Source: Streptomyces halobius (GTDB lineage Bacteria > Actinomycetota > Actinomycetes > Streptomycetales > Streptomycetaceae). From it: DNA of 64,000 nt. How positions within the stretch are numbered: position 1 is the stretch's first letter; the number at the start of each line of letters is the position of its first letter. Under the pieces are notes generated by a model that saw only the letters and a list, made by a program, of their open reading frames with translations, did no database searches and had not been told where the DNA came from. The stretch spans positions 2,046,001-2,110,000 of the forward strand of contig NZ_CP086322.1 of NCBI RefSeq assembly GCF_023277745.1, written 5' to 3'. This document shows, piece after piece, positions 18,034 through 27,192 of the stretch. Position numbers and translations under genes: made by a program.

Positions 18034-19010
18034 ACAACACCCCAGAGCCCCTGCTCACCGTACGGAACGTGACGATGACCTTCCCCAGCCGCCGACGGCG
18101 GGCGGCTCCCGTACGGGCCGTCGACGACATCAGCTTCGAGGTCGCGGCCGGCGAGACCCTCGGCCTGGTCGGGGAGTCCGGCTGCGGCAAGTCCACCACC
18201 GGCCGCATGATCGTACGGCTACTGGAGCCCACCACCGGGGCCATCACCTACGGCGGCCGGGACATCAGCCACCTCGGTCAGCGTGAGCTCAGGCCCCTGC
18301 GCCGGGACCTCCAGATGGTCTTCCAGGACCCGCACTCCTCCCTCAACCCGCGCCAGACCGTGGCCCGGATCATCTCCGACCCCCTGCTGGTGCAGGGCAG
18401 TTCGGCCGCGGAAGCCCGCAAGCGGGCCACGGAGCTGATGGAGCTCGTCGGGCTGATCCCGGAGCACATCGACCGCTATCCGCACGAGTTCTCCGGCGGG
18501 CAGGCCCAGCGCATCGGCATCGCCCGCGCGCTGGCCACCGGCCCCCGGCTGGTCGTCGCCGACGAACCGGTCTCGGCCCTCGACGTCTCCGTCCAGGCCC
18601 AGATCGTCAATCTGATGCAGCGGCTGCAACGGGAGCTCTCGCTCGCCTATCTCTTCATCGCCCACGATCTGTCGGTGGTGAAGCGGGCCTGTGACCGGGT
18701 CGCCGTGATGTACCTGGGCCGCATCGTCGAAATCGGCCGCAAGGAACAGGTGTACGCGGCCCCCGCCCACCCCTACACCCGGGCCCTGCTGTCCGCCGTA
18801 CCGCTGCCCGACCCCGCAGCCGAGCGGACCCGGGAGCGCATCACCCTGCTCGGCGACCCGCCGAGCCCGGCGGCACCCCCGCCTGGCTGCGCCTTCCACC
18901 CGCGCTGCCCCAAGGCCCAGCAGATCTGCCGGACCGAGGCGCCCCTGCTGCGGGTGACGGGGCCGTGGGAGGAGCGGCAGGTGGCCTGCCACTTCCCCGA
19001 GGCAGCCTGA
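18030..19010 (+). CDS. dppF: Peptide ABC transporter ATPase, DppF-like
   Basis: The 326-residue ATPase starts at ATG 18030, overlapping dppD by 4 bases. Walker A is GESGCGKST (about residues 48-56), signature [12 protein letters not shown], Walker [13 protein letters not shown] and switch IAHDLS. The C-terminal [11 protein letters not shown] extension carries the OppF-type cysteines. It is the last gene of the operon and is followed by a strong terminator. Confidence 0.9.
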   Translation: MNNTPEPLLTVRNVTMTFPSRRRRAAPVRAVDDISFEVAAGETLGLVGESGCGKSTTGRMIVRLLEPTTGAITYGGRDISHLGQRELRPLRRDLQMVFQDPHSSLNPRQTVARIISDPLLVQGSSAAEARKRATELMELVGLIPEHIDRYPHEFSGGQAQRIGIARALATGPRLVVADEPVSALDVSVQAQIVNLMQRLQRELSLAYLFIAHDLSVVKRACDRVAVMYLGRIVEIGRKEQVYAAPAHPYTRALLSAVPLPDPAAERTRERITLLGDPPSPAAPPPGCAFHPRCPKAQQICRTEAPLLRVTGPWEERQVACHFPEAA

Positions 19011-19016
19011 AACGGT

Positions 19017-19052
19017 CTGTGCCCTGGATCCGGGGGGGGATCCAGGGCACAG
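19017..19052. terminator. Bidirectional intrinsic terminator between dppF and the second M6 protease
   Basis: Perfect 15-base arms (19017-19031 and 19038-19052) enclose a G6 loop. The hairpin lies between two convergent genes and can serve both. Confidence 0.88.
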
Positions 19053-19073
19053 CCATGGTCTGCTGCTGGTGTC

Positions 19074-20261
19074 TTACGACTTGGTGATGCGGACGGTATC
19101 CCCGTAGCCGTCGGTGGCGGTGACCTCGATCTTCACTCCGGCGTTGCTGTCCTCGAACGACTGGTTGATCCAGTACGGCGCGTCGTCCAGCGGGTGACAG
19201 CCGCTCTTCGGCACGTCATTGGGCTTGGCGTCCATCACGCGTATCGGCCCCTCGCCGGTCTTGACGGACGTGTCCACCTTGTAGACCAGGGCGCCGGTCG
19301 AGCAGGCGTTCTCGTCGTTGTGGACCGCCCTTCGTGATTCGACGACGTACGCGGTCGTGGAGCTTGTCTTGATCACAGCCAGCTTCTTGTAGCTGGTGTA
19401 CTCGACGGCGCTCAGATACACGGTGTCCGTGCCCGCCTTGGCCCGGCAGAGGACCTGATCGTCGGCGGTCCAGCCCAGCTTCCAGGAGTGCCAGGCGAAG
19501 AACTGCGGACCCTTGCCCGAGACGTTCCCCATCACGTCCCAGCCGCCGATGTAGCGGTGGATGTCGCTGCTGGAGTCGAAGGAATACAGGTCCGGCAGGC
19601 CGAAGGTGTGGCCCGTCTCATGGGCCGCCACCTTGGGGCCGAAGTCCCACATGTCCTGGCCGAAGGTGACGGCCCACTTGACGATGGTGTTGTCGGCGCG
19701 GATGCCGGTCGTGCCCGGATCGTAGACGTAGGTGGGGGTGAAGGAGATGGCTTTCGCGTTCTTGGTGGCTACGACGTAGACCATGTCGTACTGCGAGAAG
19801 TCCACCTTCGGGTCCGCCTTGGTCACGGCGTCCTTGATGTACTCCTCGTGCGTCTCATGCGAGAACCCGCGCTCGAATCCGTACTCGGTGGAGTTCTTCG
19901 GCATACGCAGCCATTCGTTGTGCTGGCTGATGTCCAGCCATGTCTTGCCGTACGAGGCCTTCCACATCCAGTCCTTGACCGGTGTGAGCTGGGCGGCGTC
20001 GCTGGACGTGGTCTCGGTGGCGGCGGCGTCCGGGAAGTCCGCGAAGAGCATGATGACCTTCTTGGTCCCGGTGGGCCGCTGGAAGACGTTGTAGTCCGTG
20101 TTCTGGCCTTCGTCCGTCCATCCGGTGGTGCCGGACAGCCTGCACGAGGACACGGGGTCGGCCGCCTGGGCGGACGGCGTACCCAGCAGGAGCAGGGCGG
20201 CAAGCACGGCCGACGCGATCGTCGGCCGCGCGGTCCGCGGGGAGATGGGTATTCGGCTCAT
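19074..20261 (-). CDS. Secreted M6-family zinc metalloprotease, copy 2
   Basis: The 395-residue protein starts at ATG 20261 with a Sec signal peptide (basic RTARP, hydrophobic ASAVLAALLLLG, cleavage around AQAAD). The zinc site HETGHTFGLPD lies at about residues 213-223, followed by WDVMGN. Mature-domain landmarks TTGWTDEGQ, LFADFPDAA, YGFERGF and the C-terminal GDTVRI are shared with copy 1 at 1891-3096 and partly with the broken copy near 30 kb. A locus operator lies 22-40 bases upstream, so unlike the distant LysR alone, the GntR regulator probably controls it. Inferred role: extracellular protease producing peptides for the adjacent transporter. Confidence 0.82.
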   Translation of the reverse strand: MSRIPISPRTARPTIASAVLAALLLLGTPSAQAADPVSSCRLSGTTGWTDEGQNTDYNVFQRPTGTKKVIMLFADFPDAAATETTSSDAAQLTPVKDWMWKASYGKTWLDISQHNEWLRMPKNSTEYGFERGFSHETHEEYIKDAVTKADPKVDFSQYDMVYVVATKNAKAISFTPTYVYDPGTTGIRADNTIVKWAVTFGQDMWDFGPKVAAHETGHTFGLPDLYSFDSSSDIHRYIGGWDVMGNVSGKGPQFFAWHSWKLGWTADDQVLCRAKAGTDTVYLSAVEYTSYKKLAVIKTSSTTAYVVESRRAVHNDENACSTGALVYKVDTSVKTGEGPIRVMDAKPNDVPKSGCHPLDDAPYWINQSFEDSNAGVKIEVTATDGYGDTVRITKS

Positions 20262-20282
20262 CGCTTCACAACCTCCGTGTGA

Positions 20283-20301
20283 ATGACACGTGACATTTGA
20301 C
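20283..20301. promoter_or_regulatory. Candidate operator upstream of M6 protease copy 2
   Basis: The plus-strand segment contains GTGACATTTGAC (20290-20301), differing at one defined position from the right half of the consensus. The other half is poor (11 of 16 overall). It lies in the 100-base region between the protease and the divergent LysR gene. Confidence 0.45.
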
Positions 20302-20361
20302 ATAAGGCTGTGACCGCACGGGCCTGTCGGGAAGCTCTCGGCTGTGCATAACATCCGCGCC

Positions 20362-21327
20362 ATGGATCTCGAGGTACGCCATCTGCGAGTGGTGTGCGCC
20401 ATCGCGGAGTCCGGGAGCCTCACGCGCGCCGCCGCGGCGCTGCGTATGACCCAGCCGGGGCTGAGCGCCCAGCTGCGGCGCATCGAGACGGTGCTGGGCG
20501 GGACGCTGTTCGAGCGCGGGCGCGCCGGAGTAGCCCCGACCGCGCTGGGCGAGCTGGTGCTCGGCCGGGCGCGCGCCCTCCTGCCGGGCATCGACGGACT
20601 GCTCGCCGACACCGCCCGCGCCGCCCGCTGCCATGCCGCGCCCGCCCGCATCCGGCTCGGCTCGGTGGGCGCGCCCCTGCTGGGGCATCTGATCCTGGCA
20701 GTACGGGAACTGCTGCCGGAGGCGGAGGTGACGACGCGCTGCCAGTACTCCTCCCTGCCGCTGCTCGACGACCTCGCCGCCGGCCGTCTGGAGGCGGCCG
20801 TCCTCGGCGACAACCCCGGCTGTGAACTGGCGCCCCGGGACGGGGTGATACAGCAGCCGCTGGTCACCGAGCCGGTGTTCGCACTGCTTCCCGCGGCCCA
20901 CCCCCTGGTGGCGGGGAACGAGGTGAGTCTGGCCCGGCTCATGGAGGAGGAGTGGGCCGTACCCCGCCTCGACAGCGACCGCACCCGCGAGTACTGGTCG
21001 TCGATTTTCGCCCTGACCGGCCGGCACCCGCACACACCGTACGAGGCCGAGGGCCGTCAACTGATCGAGATCATCCGGGCGGGCCTGGCCGTCAGCCTCT
21101 GCCAGGCAACCTTCATCGAGGTCCCGGGAGTGGTGGTCCGTCCCCTCGCCGGGAACCCGCTGTGGTATCGCCACATACTGGCCTGGCATCGCGACAGCCC
21201 ACTCGCCGCGCACGGCCCCGAGATCCTGCGCGGGGTCCGCGACGGCTACCTCGCCATCCGCGCCGCCAGCCCGGCGTACGCGGCCTGGCGGGAAGGGTAT
21301 CCGGGGAAGGCGCCGCTGCCGGAGTGA
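20362..21327 (+). CDS. LysR-family transcriptional regulator
   Basis: The 321-residue LTTR has an N-terminal winged helix (LRVVCAIAESGSLTRAAAAL, then MTQPGLSAQLRRIE) and a two-lobe periplasmic-binding-protein-like effector domain. The start at ATG 20362 gives the usual MDLEVRHLRVV N-terminus; an upstream in-frame codon at 20344 adds six residues without support. It is divergent from M6 protease copy 2, the classical arrangement for a LysR target, so it may add a second layer of control to that protease. The effector is unknown. Confidence 0.85.
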   Translation: MDLEVRHLRVVCAIAESGSLTRAAAALRMTQPGLSAQLRRIETVLGGTLFERGRAGVAPTALGELVLGRARALLPGIDGLLADTARAARCHAAPARIRLGSVGAPLLGHLILAVRELLPEAEVTTRCQYSSLPLLDDLAAGRLEAAVLGDNPGCELAPRDGVIQQPLVTEPVFALLPAAHPLVAGNEVSLARLMEEEWAVPRLDSDRTREYWSSIFALTGRHPHTPYEAEGRQLIEIIRAGLAVSLCQATFIEVPGVVVRPLAGNPLWYRHILAWHRDSPLAAHGPEILRGVRDGYLAIRAASPAYAAWREGYPGKAPLPE

Positions 21328-21393
21328 GACCGCGTCCGCACTCCGTCCGCCCAAGTCCACGGCCGCGCCGGGCAACTGAGACCAGAACTGAGA

Positions 21394-22002
<609 letters not shown>

Positions 22003-22159
22003 TCACCTCCAGGCAGTGATAGGCACCGTCCGGCCGCCGCCGAACGGACGCTCCGTGGCGACCGGACCCGTGTCCGGTCGCCACGGTATTGGTCACGAGG
22101 GCCTGCACTTCTCCCAGCGACATGGGGCCATCACCCTGGGCGGGCTCTTCCGGGATTCC

Positions 22160-22330
22160 CGACAAGCGTGTGTGGGGCGTCGAGCCGTTCGTCCAGGGCG
22201 CCGAGCGCGGCCTCGTGCTGCGCCGCACCAGCCCGCACGGCGAGATGGGCTACCCGGGCACGCTCCGGGTCGCCGTCACATACACGCTGACCGCGCGCGG
22301 CGACTGGCGCATCGCGCCCCGGCCGGACAC
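22160..22330 (+). pseudogene. Aldose 1-epimerase (galM-like) fragment
   Basis: In the plus strand, GAERGLVLRRTSPHGEMGYP and GTLRVAVTYTLTARGDWRI match the central part of aldose 1-epimerases (SPDGEQGYPG...V..TY.L). No catalytic His or Glu region is present on either side. With the lysC and nirB pieces this makes three unrelated fossil fragments in under 1 kb. Confidence 0.5.
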
Positions 22331-22389
22331 ACCGGTCCGACCACGGTGCGCTCCTGCGGAAGCTGAGCAAGGTACTCGGTCTGTGCGGC

Positions 22390-22698
22390 CTACCCCTCGC
22401 GTGGAGTGGAGGAAGGGGTGTGGGGGTCGGCGTGGGGGGCGCGGGCGGTGACCGCAAGCAGCTGATCGACCAGCGGGAGCAGCGCGTCGGCTCCGTGGAG
22501 CAGGAGTCGGCCCGCCGCGGTCGGCGTGGCGCCGTGGTGGCTGCGGTGGAAGACGATGAGGCTGGTGGTCCGTTCGATCCGTTGCAGTCGACGGCTCAGA
22601 TTGCCCTGGTGGGTGCCCAATTCACGGGCGGCTCCGGCCAGGCTGCCGGTCTCGGCGACAGCTCGCAGGAGGCGCAGGTCGGATATCTCGATCTCCAT
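22390..22698 (-). CDS. LysR-type DNA-binding domain only, truncated regulator
   Basis: The 102-residue protein from ATG 22698 is a LysR winged helix (LRLLRAVAETGSLAGAAREL, THQGNLSRRLQRIE) plus a short linker. It stops before any effector-binding domain and is about a third of the family length. It follows the frameshifted LysR by 13 bases on the same strand. It may be a truncated pseudogene; a free DNA-binding domain competing at an operator is possible but speculative. Confidence 0.55.
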   Translation of the reverse strand: MEIEISDLRLLRAVAETGSLAGAARELGTHQGNLSRRLQRIERTTSLIVFHRSHHGATPTAAGRLLLHGADALLPLVDQLLAVTARAPHADPHTPSSTPREG

Positions 22699-22711
22699 GG
22701 TGGCCAGGTAT

Positions 22712-23733
22712 TCATCGGTCGGTACGGGAGGGGCGGAGTCGTGGACCACCGGCCGTACGGGCGTCCATGGCGGCGGCCCGACCGGTGAGCCGGCCAGGTG
22801 TCCCGCTCGCCAGCTCTTGATATGCCTGGCCCAGGAGTTGGACCAGCAGGGGGACCTGTGCCGCGAAGTGGCTGTCGCGGCGGATGGCGACCGCGTGCCG
22901 GACCAGCAGCGGCAGGTCGGCGATCTCGCGGTAGACAACTCCCGGGCCCACCGGGCGCATGGGCTGAACGAGCGTCACACAGCGCTGGTGGCGGATCACA
23001 TCATTGCGCGGGCCGCTGACCGGAATGTCGTGGCTGATGCGCGGGGTGAAGCCGAATGCCCCGCATAAGCGGCGTAGTTCCTCGTGGCATCTGTCCGGTC
23101 CATATACGGATATCCAGTCCTCCTCGGCGAGTTCGGCCATGGTGACGGCCGGGGCGGTGGCCAGTGGGTGGTCGGCGGCGAGTGCGAGCAGCACCGGGCT
23201 CTCGGCCCATACGATCTCCGAGACCAGGTCGTCGCCCGGCTCGGCGGAGGCGCGCCGCGTGGCGGCCGGCTCGTCGCTGACGCGGTCGCGCAGCGCCACA
23301 TCGACGTCCCCGGCGCGCAGCAGTCCGGCCATGCTGCGGGAGGAGTCGGCGACGACGATGCGCGGCTGTCCGTTGCCGGGGAGTTGGCGCAGGCTGTGCA
23401 GCAGCGGTTCGTGCAGCGCGCTGGTCGCCCAGCAGGCCCGCACGCCGCTGCGCCGCTGCGCCGCTGGAGCCGATGGGCTCGGAGCTGCTCACCGAGGTGG
23501 TCGGAAACCCGGATGATCGACTCGGCATGGCTGATCACCTCTGAGCCGAGGGCGGTGGGCCGTACCCCGTTGCAGTCCCGCTCGAAGAGCGGGCCGCCGA
23601 GCAGTTGCTCCAGTCGCCGGACCTGGCGGCTCAGCGCCGGCTGGGGAAGGCAGAGTGCTATCGCTGCGCGGTTGAAGCTTCCCGCGTCGGCAATAGCACA
23701 CAGATTACGTAAGTGTCGGAGCTGGAGGTCCAT
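22712..23733 (-). pseudogene. LysR-family regulator with a frameshift, divergent from the cyclodipeptide synthase gene
   Basis: The N-terminal half (from ATG 23733: LRHLRNLCAIADAGSFNRAA, LPQPALSRQVRRLE) and the effector domain (VRACWATSALHEPLL, then GQPRIVVADSSRSM to the stop at 22712) lie in different frames. The switch is at about 23440-23480, where the sequence contains a repeated CGCTGCGCCG-type motif prone to slippage. Joined, the two halves make a normal LTTR of about 340 residues. It is divergently placed before the cyclodipeptide synthase and may once have regulated it. A sequencing error remains possible. Confidence 0.65.
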
Positions 23734-23975
23734 AGGTCAGAAGATAACCGCGTTTAAGTGGCCGCGACCAGGCCCGGACATGGAATCCGGAGGGGTTTAT
23801 CGGCGATGCCACGCGCGTAGCGTATCGGGCAGTTCTCGTCGTAACGCAGAGCCTTCCAGCGGCGACCCGAGCCCACCCGAGGGTATGCGTTCACGGCATA
23901 ACTGGCTGACAGTACCCAGAACCTGCCACATCGAGCGACGATTTGAGTCCCGCAGGCGTTTCCTCTCCCCCACCT

Positions 23976-23993
23976 TATTGGTCCAGACCAATA
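23976..23993. promoter_or_regulatory. Perfect palindrome resembling a DasR (dre) site before the cyclodipeptide synthase
   Basis: TATTGGTCCAGACCAATA has perfect 8-base arms and a CA spacer, 13 bases upstream of the synthase ATG. The core TGGTCCAGACCA differs by one central base from the DasR-responsive-element core TGGTCTAGACCA known in Streptomyces. At this position binding would block transcription or translation initiation. Confidence 0.5.
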
Positions 23994-24005
23994 TGCGAGG
24001 AAGTC

Positions 24006-24725
24006 ATGTTCGATGCCCAACCCCTCACCGAGAATTGCTGTGCAGCACAACGAAAAGCATCGCACGCATGCATCGGAGTCAGCCCGTTCAACAGCTACTT
24101 CACCACCAAACGACTGGTCGCATTGGCAGACTGGGCATTGTCGAGATTCGACAGCTGCCACTTCTTCGTCCCCGACACGGTCGCGGCCTACACGCTGGAA
24201 GCGCTCGGCTATCCGCCGGACCGCGCCCGGCACAAGGCCCAGCGCCAGGGCCAGTACGTGCACAACAAGATCACCACGGCCCTGCGCACCCTGTCGGTCG
24301 ACGACCCCACCCGGCTGATCCTCGGCATGGCCCGGCTGGACGGTAACCCCCGCTACCGCGAATTGCTGGACCATGCCCACGGACTCTTCGCCGACGACCC
24401 GATATTCCAGCAGGCATGCCTGGACGCCGCCCACTGGGTGCTCGACCGCAAACTGCCGCCGGATACGCCGCCGAGCCAGGAGCAGCTCCATCTCGCGGTC
24501 CGCTATTTCCTTGCCGAGCTTCCACTATTCGTCGACTCCGGCAGAATAGCCCAGAGCGGGCCTTCGGTGTTCGTTTATCACCATCCCGTGGATTTTTTGG
24601 AGCGCCTCTACCGGAATGAGCTGCCCTGGTCACCGGTACCGGGCCAGGGATTCCTGGTCGTACAGGAACGGGAAAGCGCGGGCCCGCGACACGGCGCGCG
24701 GCAGACCAGCGAAGCAGAAATCTGA
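24006..24725 (+). CDS. tRNA-dependent cyclodipeptide synthase (CDPS), NYH-type
   Basis: The 239-residue protein matches the CDPS family. The catalytic serine motif is HACIGVSPFNSYF (about residues 20-32), with the NYH-subfamily asparagine just after it. RARHKAQRQGQYVHNKI is the basic patch for aminoacyl-tRNA binding. VRYFLAELPLF (about residues 166-176) carries the conserved Tyr and Glu. YHHPVDF (about 196-202) supplies the Tyr-His of the NYH group. CDPSs use two aminoacyl-tRNAs to form a cyclic dipeptide (diketopiperazine). A GAGGAAG ribosome site precedes ATG 24006. Its TGA overlaps the ATG of the permease gene (TGATG). The amino acids incorporated cannot be read with confidence from sequence. 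Confidence 0.87.
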   Translation: MFDAQPLTENCCAAQRKASHACIGVSPFNSYFTTKRLVALADWALSRFDSCHFFVPDTVAAYTLEALGYPPDRARHKAQRQGQYVHNKITTALRTLSVDDPTRLILGMARLDGNPRYRELLDHAHGLFADDPIFQQACLDAAHWVLDRKLPPDTPPSQEQLHLAVRYFLAELPLFVDSGRIAQSGPSVFVYHHPVDFLERLYRNELPWSPVPGQGFLVVQERESAGPRHGARQTSEAEI

Positions 24726-26120
24726 TGGCTGCCGCAGCGCAGCCCGGTAATCCACCCAGCCATCCGGATGAGCGGCTCGACGACTACTCGCTGACCCGGG
24801 TGCCGGAGGAATCCCGGCATTCCTGGTTTTCCGTCGCCTGTCCAGCGATTCGGGCAGGTGTCGTCGTTCCAGCAGTTCATGGTCGGGGCCGTGCTCGGTT
24901 TCGGTATGGATTTCAGCGACGCGGTCCTGGCGATCACCATCGGATCGGTGTTGCTGGAGGCCATCACGATTCTGCTCGGCATCGCCGGTGTCCGGGAGGG
25001 GTTGTCCACCTCGGTGCTGGCCCGCTGGTCCGGGTTCGGGCGCAAGGGCTCGGCCCTGGTGGGCCCGCTGATCGCGCTCAGCCTGGCCGGCTGGTTCGGC
25101 GTACAGAACGGGGTCTTCGCTCAGGGCATGCACGATCTCGCGGGCTGGGCACCGGAATGGATCTGGGCGCTGGTCGGCGGGAGCGTCATCACCGCGATCA
25201 CGGTGCGGGGTTTCCGGATGATGGCCTGGACCGCCTATCTCACCGTGCCGGCCTTCCTCCTGCTCACCGCCTCTTCGATGGGGGACGCCCTAGCGGACCG
25301 TTCACTGGCCGACCTGATCAGCTCCGCTCCCCCGGGGCCGGCGATGTCGCTGGCCGAGGGCACCACCCTGGTAGCCGGCGCGTTCATCCTCGGCGCGATC
25401 ATGACGCCCGACATGACGCGGTTCAATCGCCGTCCCTCCGACGTCGTCAAACAGACCGTCATCGGCGTGACGCTCGGGGAGTATCTGATCGGGCTCACCG
25501 CGGTGCTGCTCTCGCACGCCGCCCGCACCTCGGACATCGTCGGGATCATCACCTCCTCCTCGGGATTCCTCGGGACCCTGATTCTGGCGACGGCCATCCT
25601 CAAGATCAACGACTGGAACCTCTACTCGTCCTCACTGGGCCTGGTGAACTCCATCGACGTGCTCCTCGGCCGACGGGTGGGCAGACGACCGGTCACCCTG
25701 CTGATCGGCGTCATCGGAACCACCCTGTCCGCCATGGGAATCGTGGACAACTTCTCCGATTTCCTGGAGACCATCGGCATTCTGGCCCCGCCGGTGGCCG
25801 GGATCATCATCGCCGAGTACTTCGTGGTGCGGCAGTTCCGCGCCGCACTCGACCGGGCCCGGCACAGCGGTGTGATGCCCGGTGAGAGCGCTGACTGGAT
25901 GCCGCTGTCGCTGGTGTGCTGGGCGGCCGGTGCCGCGGTCGGAAAGTACCTGGACTACGGGATTTCGGCCATCAACGCGGTGCTCGTCGCATTCCTGCTC
26001 TACGCGGCCATCGGCCGGATCGCCCCCACACGTGCCGCGCCCCGGTCCGGCCGGGCATCGCGCCGAGCCAGGCGCCAAACCCCAACCCCCGAAGCCGACT
26101 TGACGAAATCCGGAGGCTGA
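24725..26120 (+). CDS. NCS1-family (purine/cytosine permease-like) transporter, frameshifted near its N-terminus as written
   Basis: From ATG 24725, which overlaps the CDPS stop, the frame encodes an NCS1-type N-terminus (DERLDDYSLTRVPEESRHSW, FSVA). One base near 24839 then shifts the frame. The continuation in the +1 frame is VQRFGQVSSFQQFMVGAVLG and a further 400 residues with about 12 hydrophobic helices. If translation instead begins at GTG 24858, the protein has 420 residues and lacks only the cytoplasmic N-terminal arm. It could therefore still work. NCS1 permeases carry nucleobases, allantoin or thiamine precursors; here it might export or import the diketopiperazine or a precursor. 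A real mutation and a sequencing error cannot be told apart. Confidence 0.7.
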
Positions 26121-26121
26121 C

Positions 26122-26478
26122 GTGCTACCGCTGGTGAAGAGGGAAGAGCTCAAAGCCGAAATCGAGGCCGGGTCGGTGACCGTGGTCGACACCATGCCGG
26201 TGGACTACTACGAGCGCGAGCATCTGCCGCACGCGGTGAACATTCCGGGATTCCCGTACGAGGACGCATTCCGTTTCACCGATGAACTCGCCCCCACCGT
26301 GCTTCCCGATCGCTCCGCCCCCATCGTCGTGTACTGCGCCAATGTGCCCTGCCGCAACAGCGAACTCGTCGGCACCCGGCTCGTGGAACTCGGATACACC
26401 CATGTCCGCAAGTACCTCGAAGGCATCGAGGACTGGGTGAGCGGCGGCCTGCCGACAGAGAAATCCCCTGCCGGCTGA
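26122..26478 (+). CDS. Rhodanese-like domain protein (sulfurtransferase)
   Basis: The 118-residue single-domain protein starts at GTG 26122, one base after the permease stop. VVDTMPVDYYEREHLPHAVN is the CH2A-like start of a rhodanese fold. The active-site loop reads VYCANVPCRNSE, with the catalytic cysteine in YCANVPC and a second cysteine three residues on. Small rhodaneses shuttle sulfane sulfur or act in thiol redox reactions. Its presence beside thioredoxin and thioredoxin reductase genes suggests a redox or sulfur-related task, possibly linked to modification of the cyclic dipeptide, but this is inference. Confidence 0.8.
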   Translation: MLPLVKREELKAEIEAGSVTVVDTMPVDYYEREHLPHAVNIPGFPYEDAFRFTDELAPTVLPDRSAPIVVYCANVPCRNSELVGTRLVELGYTHVRKYLEGIEDWVSGGLPTEKSPAG

Positions 26479-26619
26479 CCGACCGGCTCATCCGGCCGAC
26501 CGGCCGCCAAGCCCGGCGACCGGCGGCCCGATCCGTACAGCGCCATCCGCAGCACCGCGCGTGCCGCGCCTGCGGCACAACCCACACACCCGCATATTCC
26601 GAAACGAGAGGACACCTCC

Positions 26620-27066
26620 ATGCTCCGCAGGTTCACCGTCACAACCGCCGCCGTCGCCGTGCTGGCCGGTGTCGCCGTCGCACCGGCGATGGCCGCGCCG
26701 ACGCCCACCCTCACCGCCGCGCCGTCCACCGCCGCCGAGATCCCCAACGAGGTCGATGTGGCCTCGGCCAACTTCGACCAGGTCATGGAGTGGTCGAAGA
26801 CCAAGCCGGTGGTCCTGGACTTCACCGCCTCCTGGTGCGGCGCGTGCCAGGCGCAGAAGCCGTATCTGGAGAAATACAACAAGGAAGACAACGGCAAGTG
26901 GGTCTGGGCCCGGGTCGACGTCGACACCAATCAGGAACTCTCGGACCGCTACCACATCGAGTACATCCCGACCCTGATCGACATCAAGAAGGGGGAGGAA
27001 GCGGGCAGCCGCCAGGTCGGCTTCGACGCCCCCGAGTCGCTGCGTGCCTGGCTGAACAAGCTGTAG
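26620..27066 (+). CDS. Secreted thioredoxin-fold protein
   Basis: The 148-residue protein has a Sec signal peptide (MLRRFTVTTAAVAVLAGVAV, cleavage near AMAAP) and a thioredoxin domain with the active site FTASWCGACQAQ (about residues 69-80). The cis-proline region is YIPTLIDI. WCGAC is a close variant of the thioredoxin WCGPC. Being exported, it cannot simply be the partner of the cytoplasmic reductase downstream. A hairpin terminator follows. An ACGAGAGGA ribosome site precedes the ATG at 26620. Confidence 0.83.
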   Translation: MLRRFTVTTAAVAVLAGVAVAPAMAAPTPTLTAAPSTAAEIPNEVDVASANFDQVMEWSKTKPVVLDFTASWCGACQAQKPYLEKYNKEDNGKWVWARVDVDTNQELSDRYHIEYIPTLIDIKKGEEAGSRQVGFDAPESLRAWLNKL

Positions 27067-27110
27067 CCGCCGCCTGCCGGCGGGCACGCCCTTTCTCCCC
27101 ATCCCCCACG

Positions 27111-27148
27111 CCTCGGGGCAGGGCAGGACGGCCTGCCCCGCCCCGAGG
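27111..27148 (+). terminator. Strong hairpin between the thioredoxin and the subtilase genes
   Basis: Arms 27111-27127 and 27132-27148 (17 bases, one mismatch) enclose the loop ACGG. It may terminate or attenuate transcription from the CDPS operon, leaving the protease and reductase under partial or separate control. Confidence 0.75.
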
Positions 27149-27192
27149 TCACCGGTCACCACCGGCCCGATGCGAAAGGCACCCCCCACACC

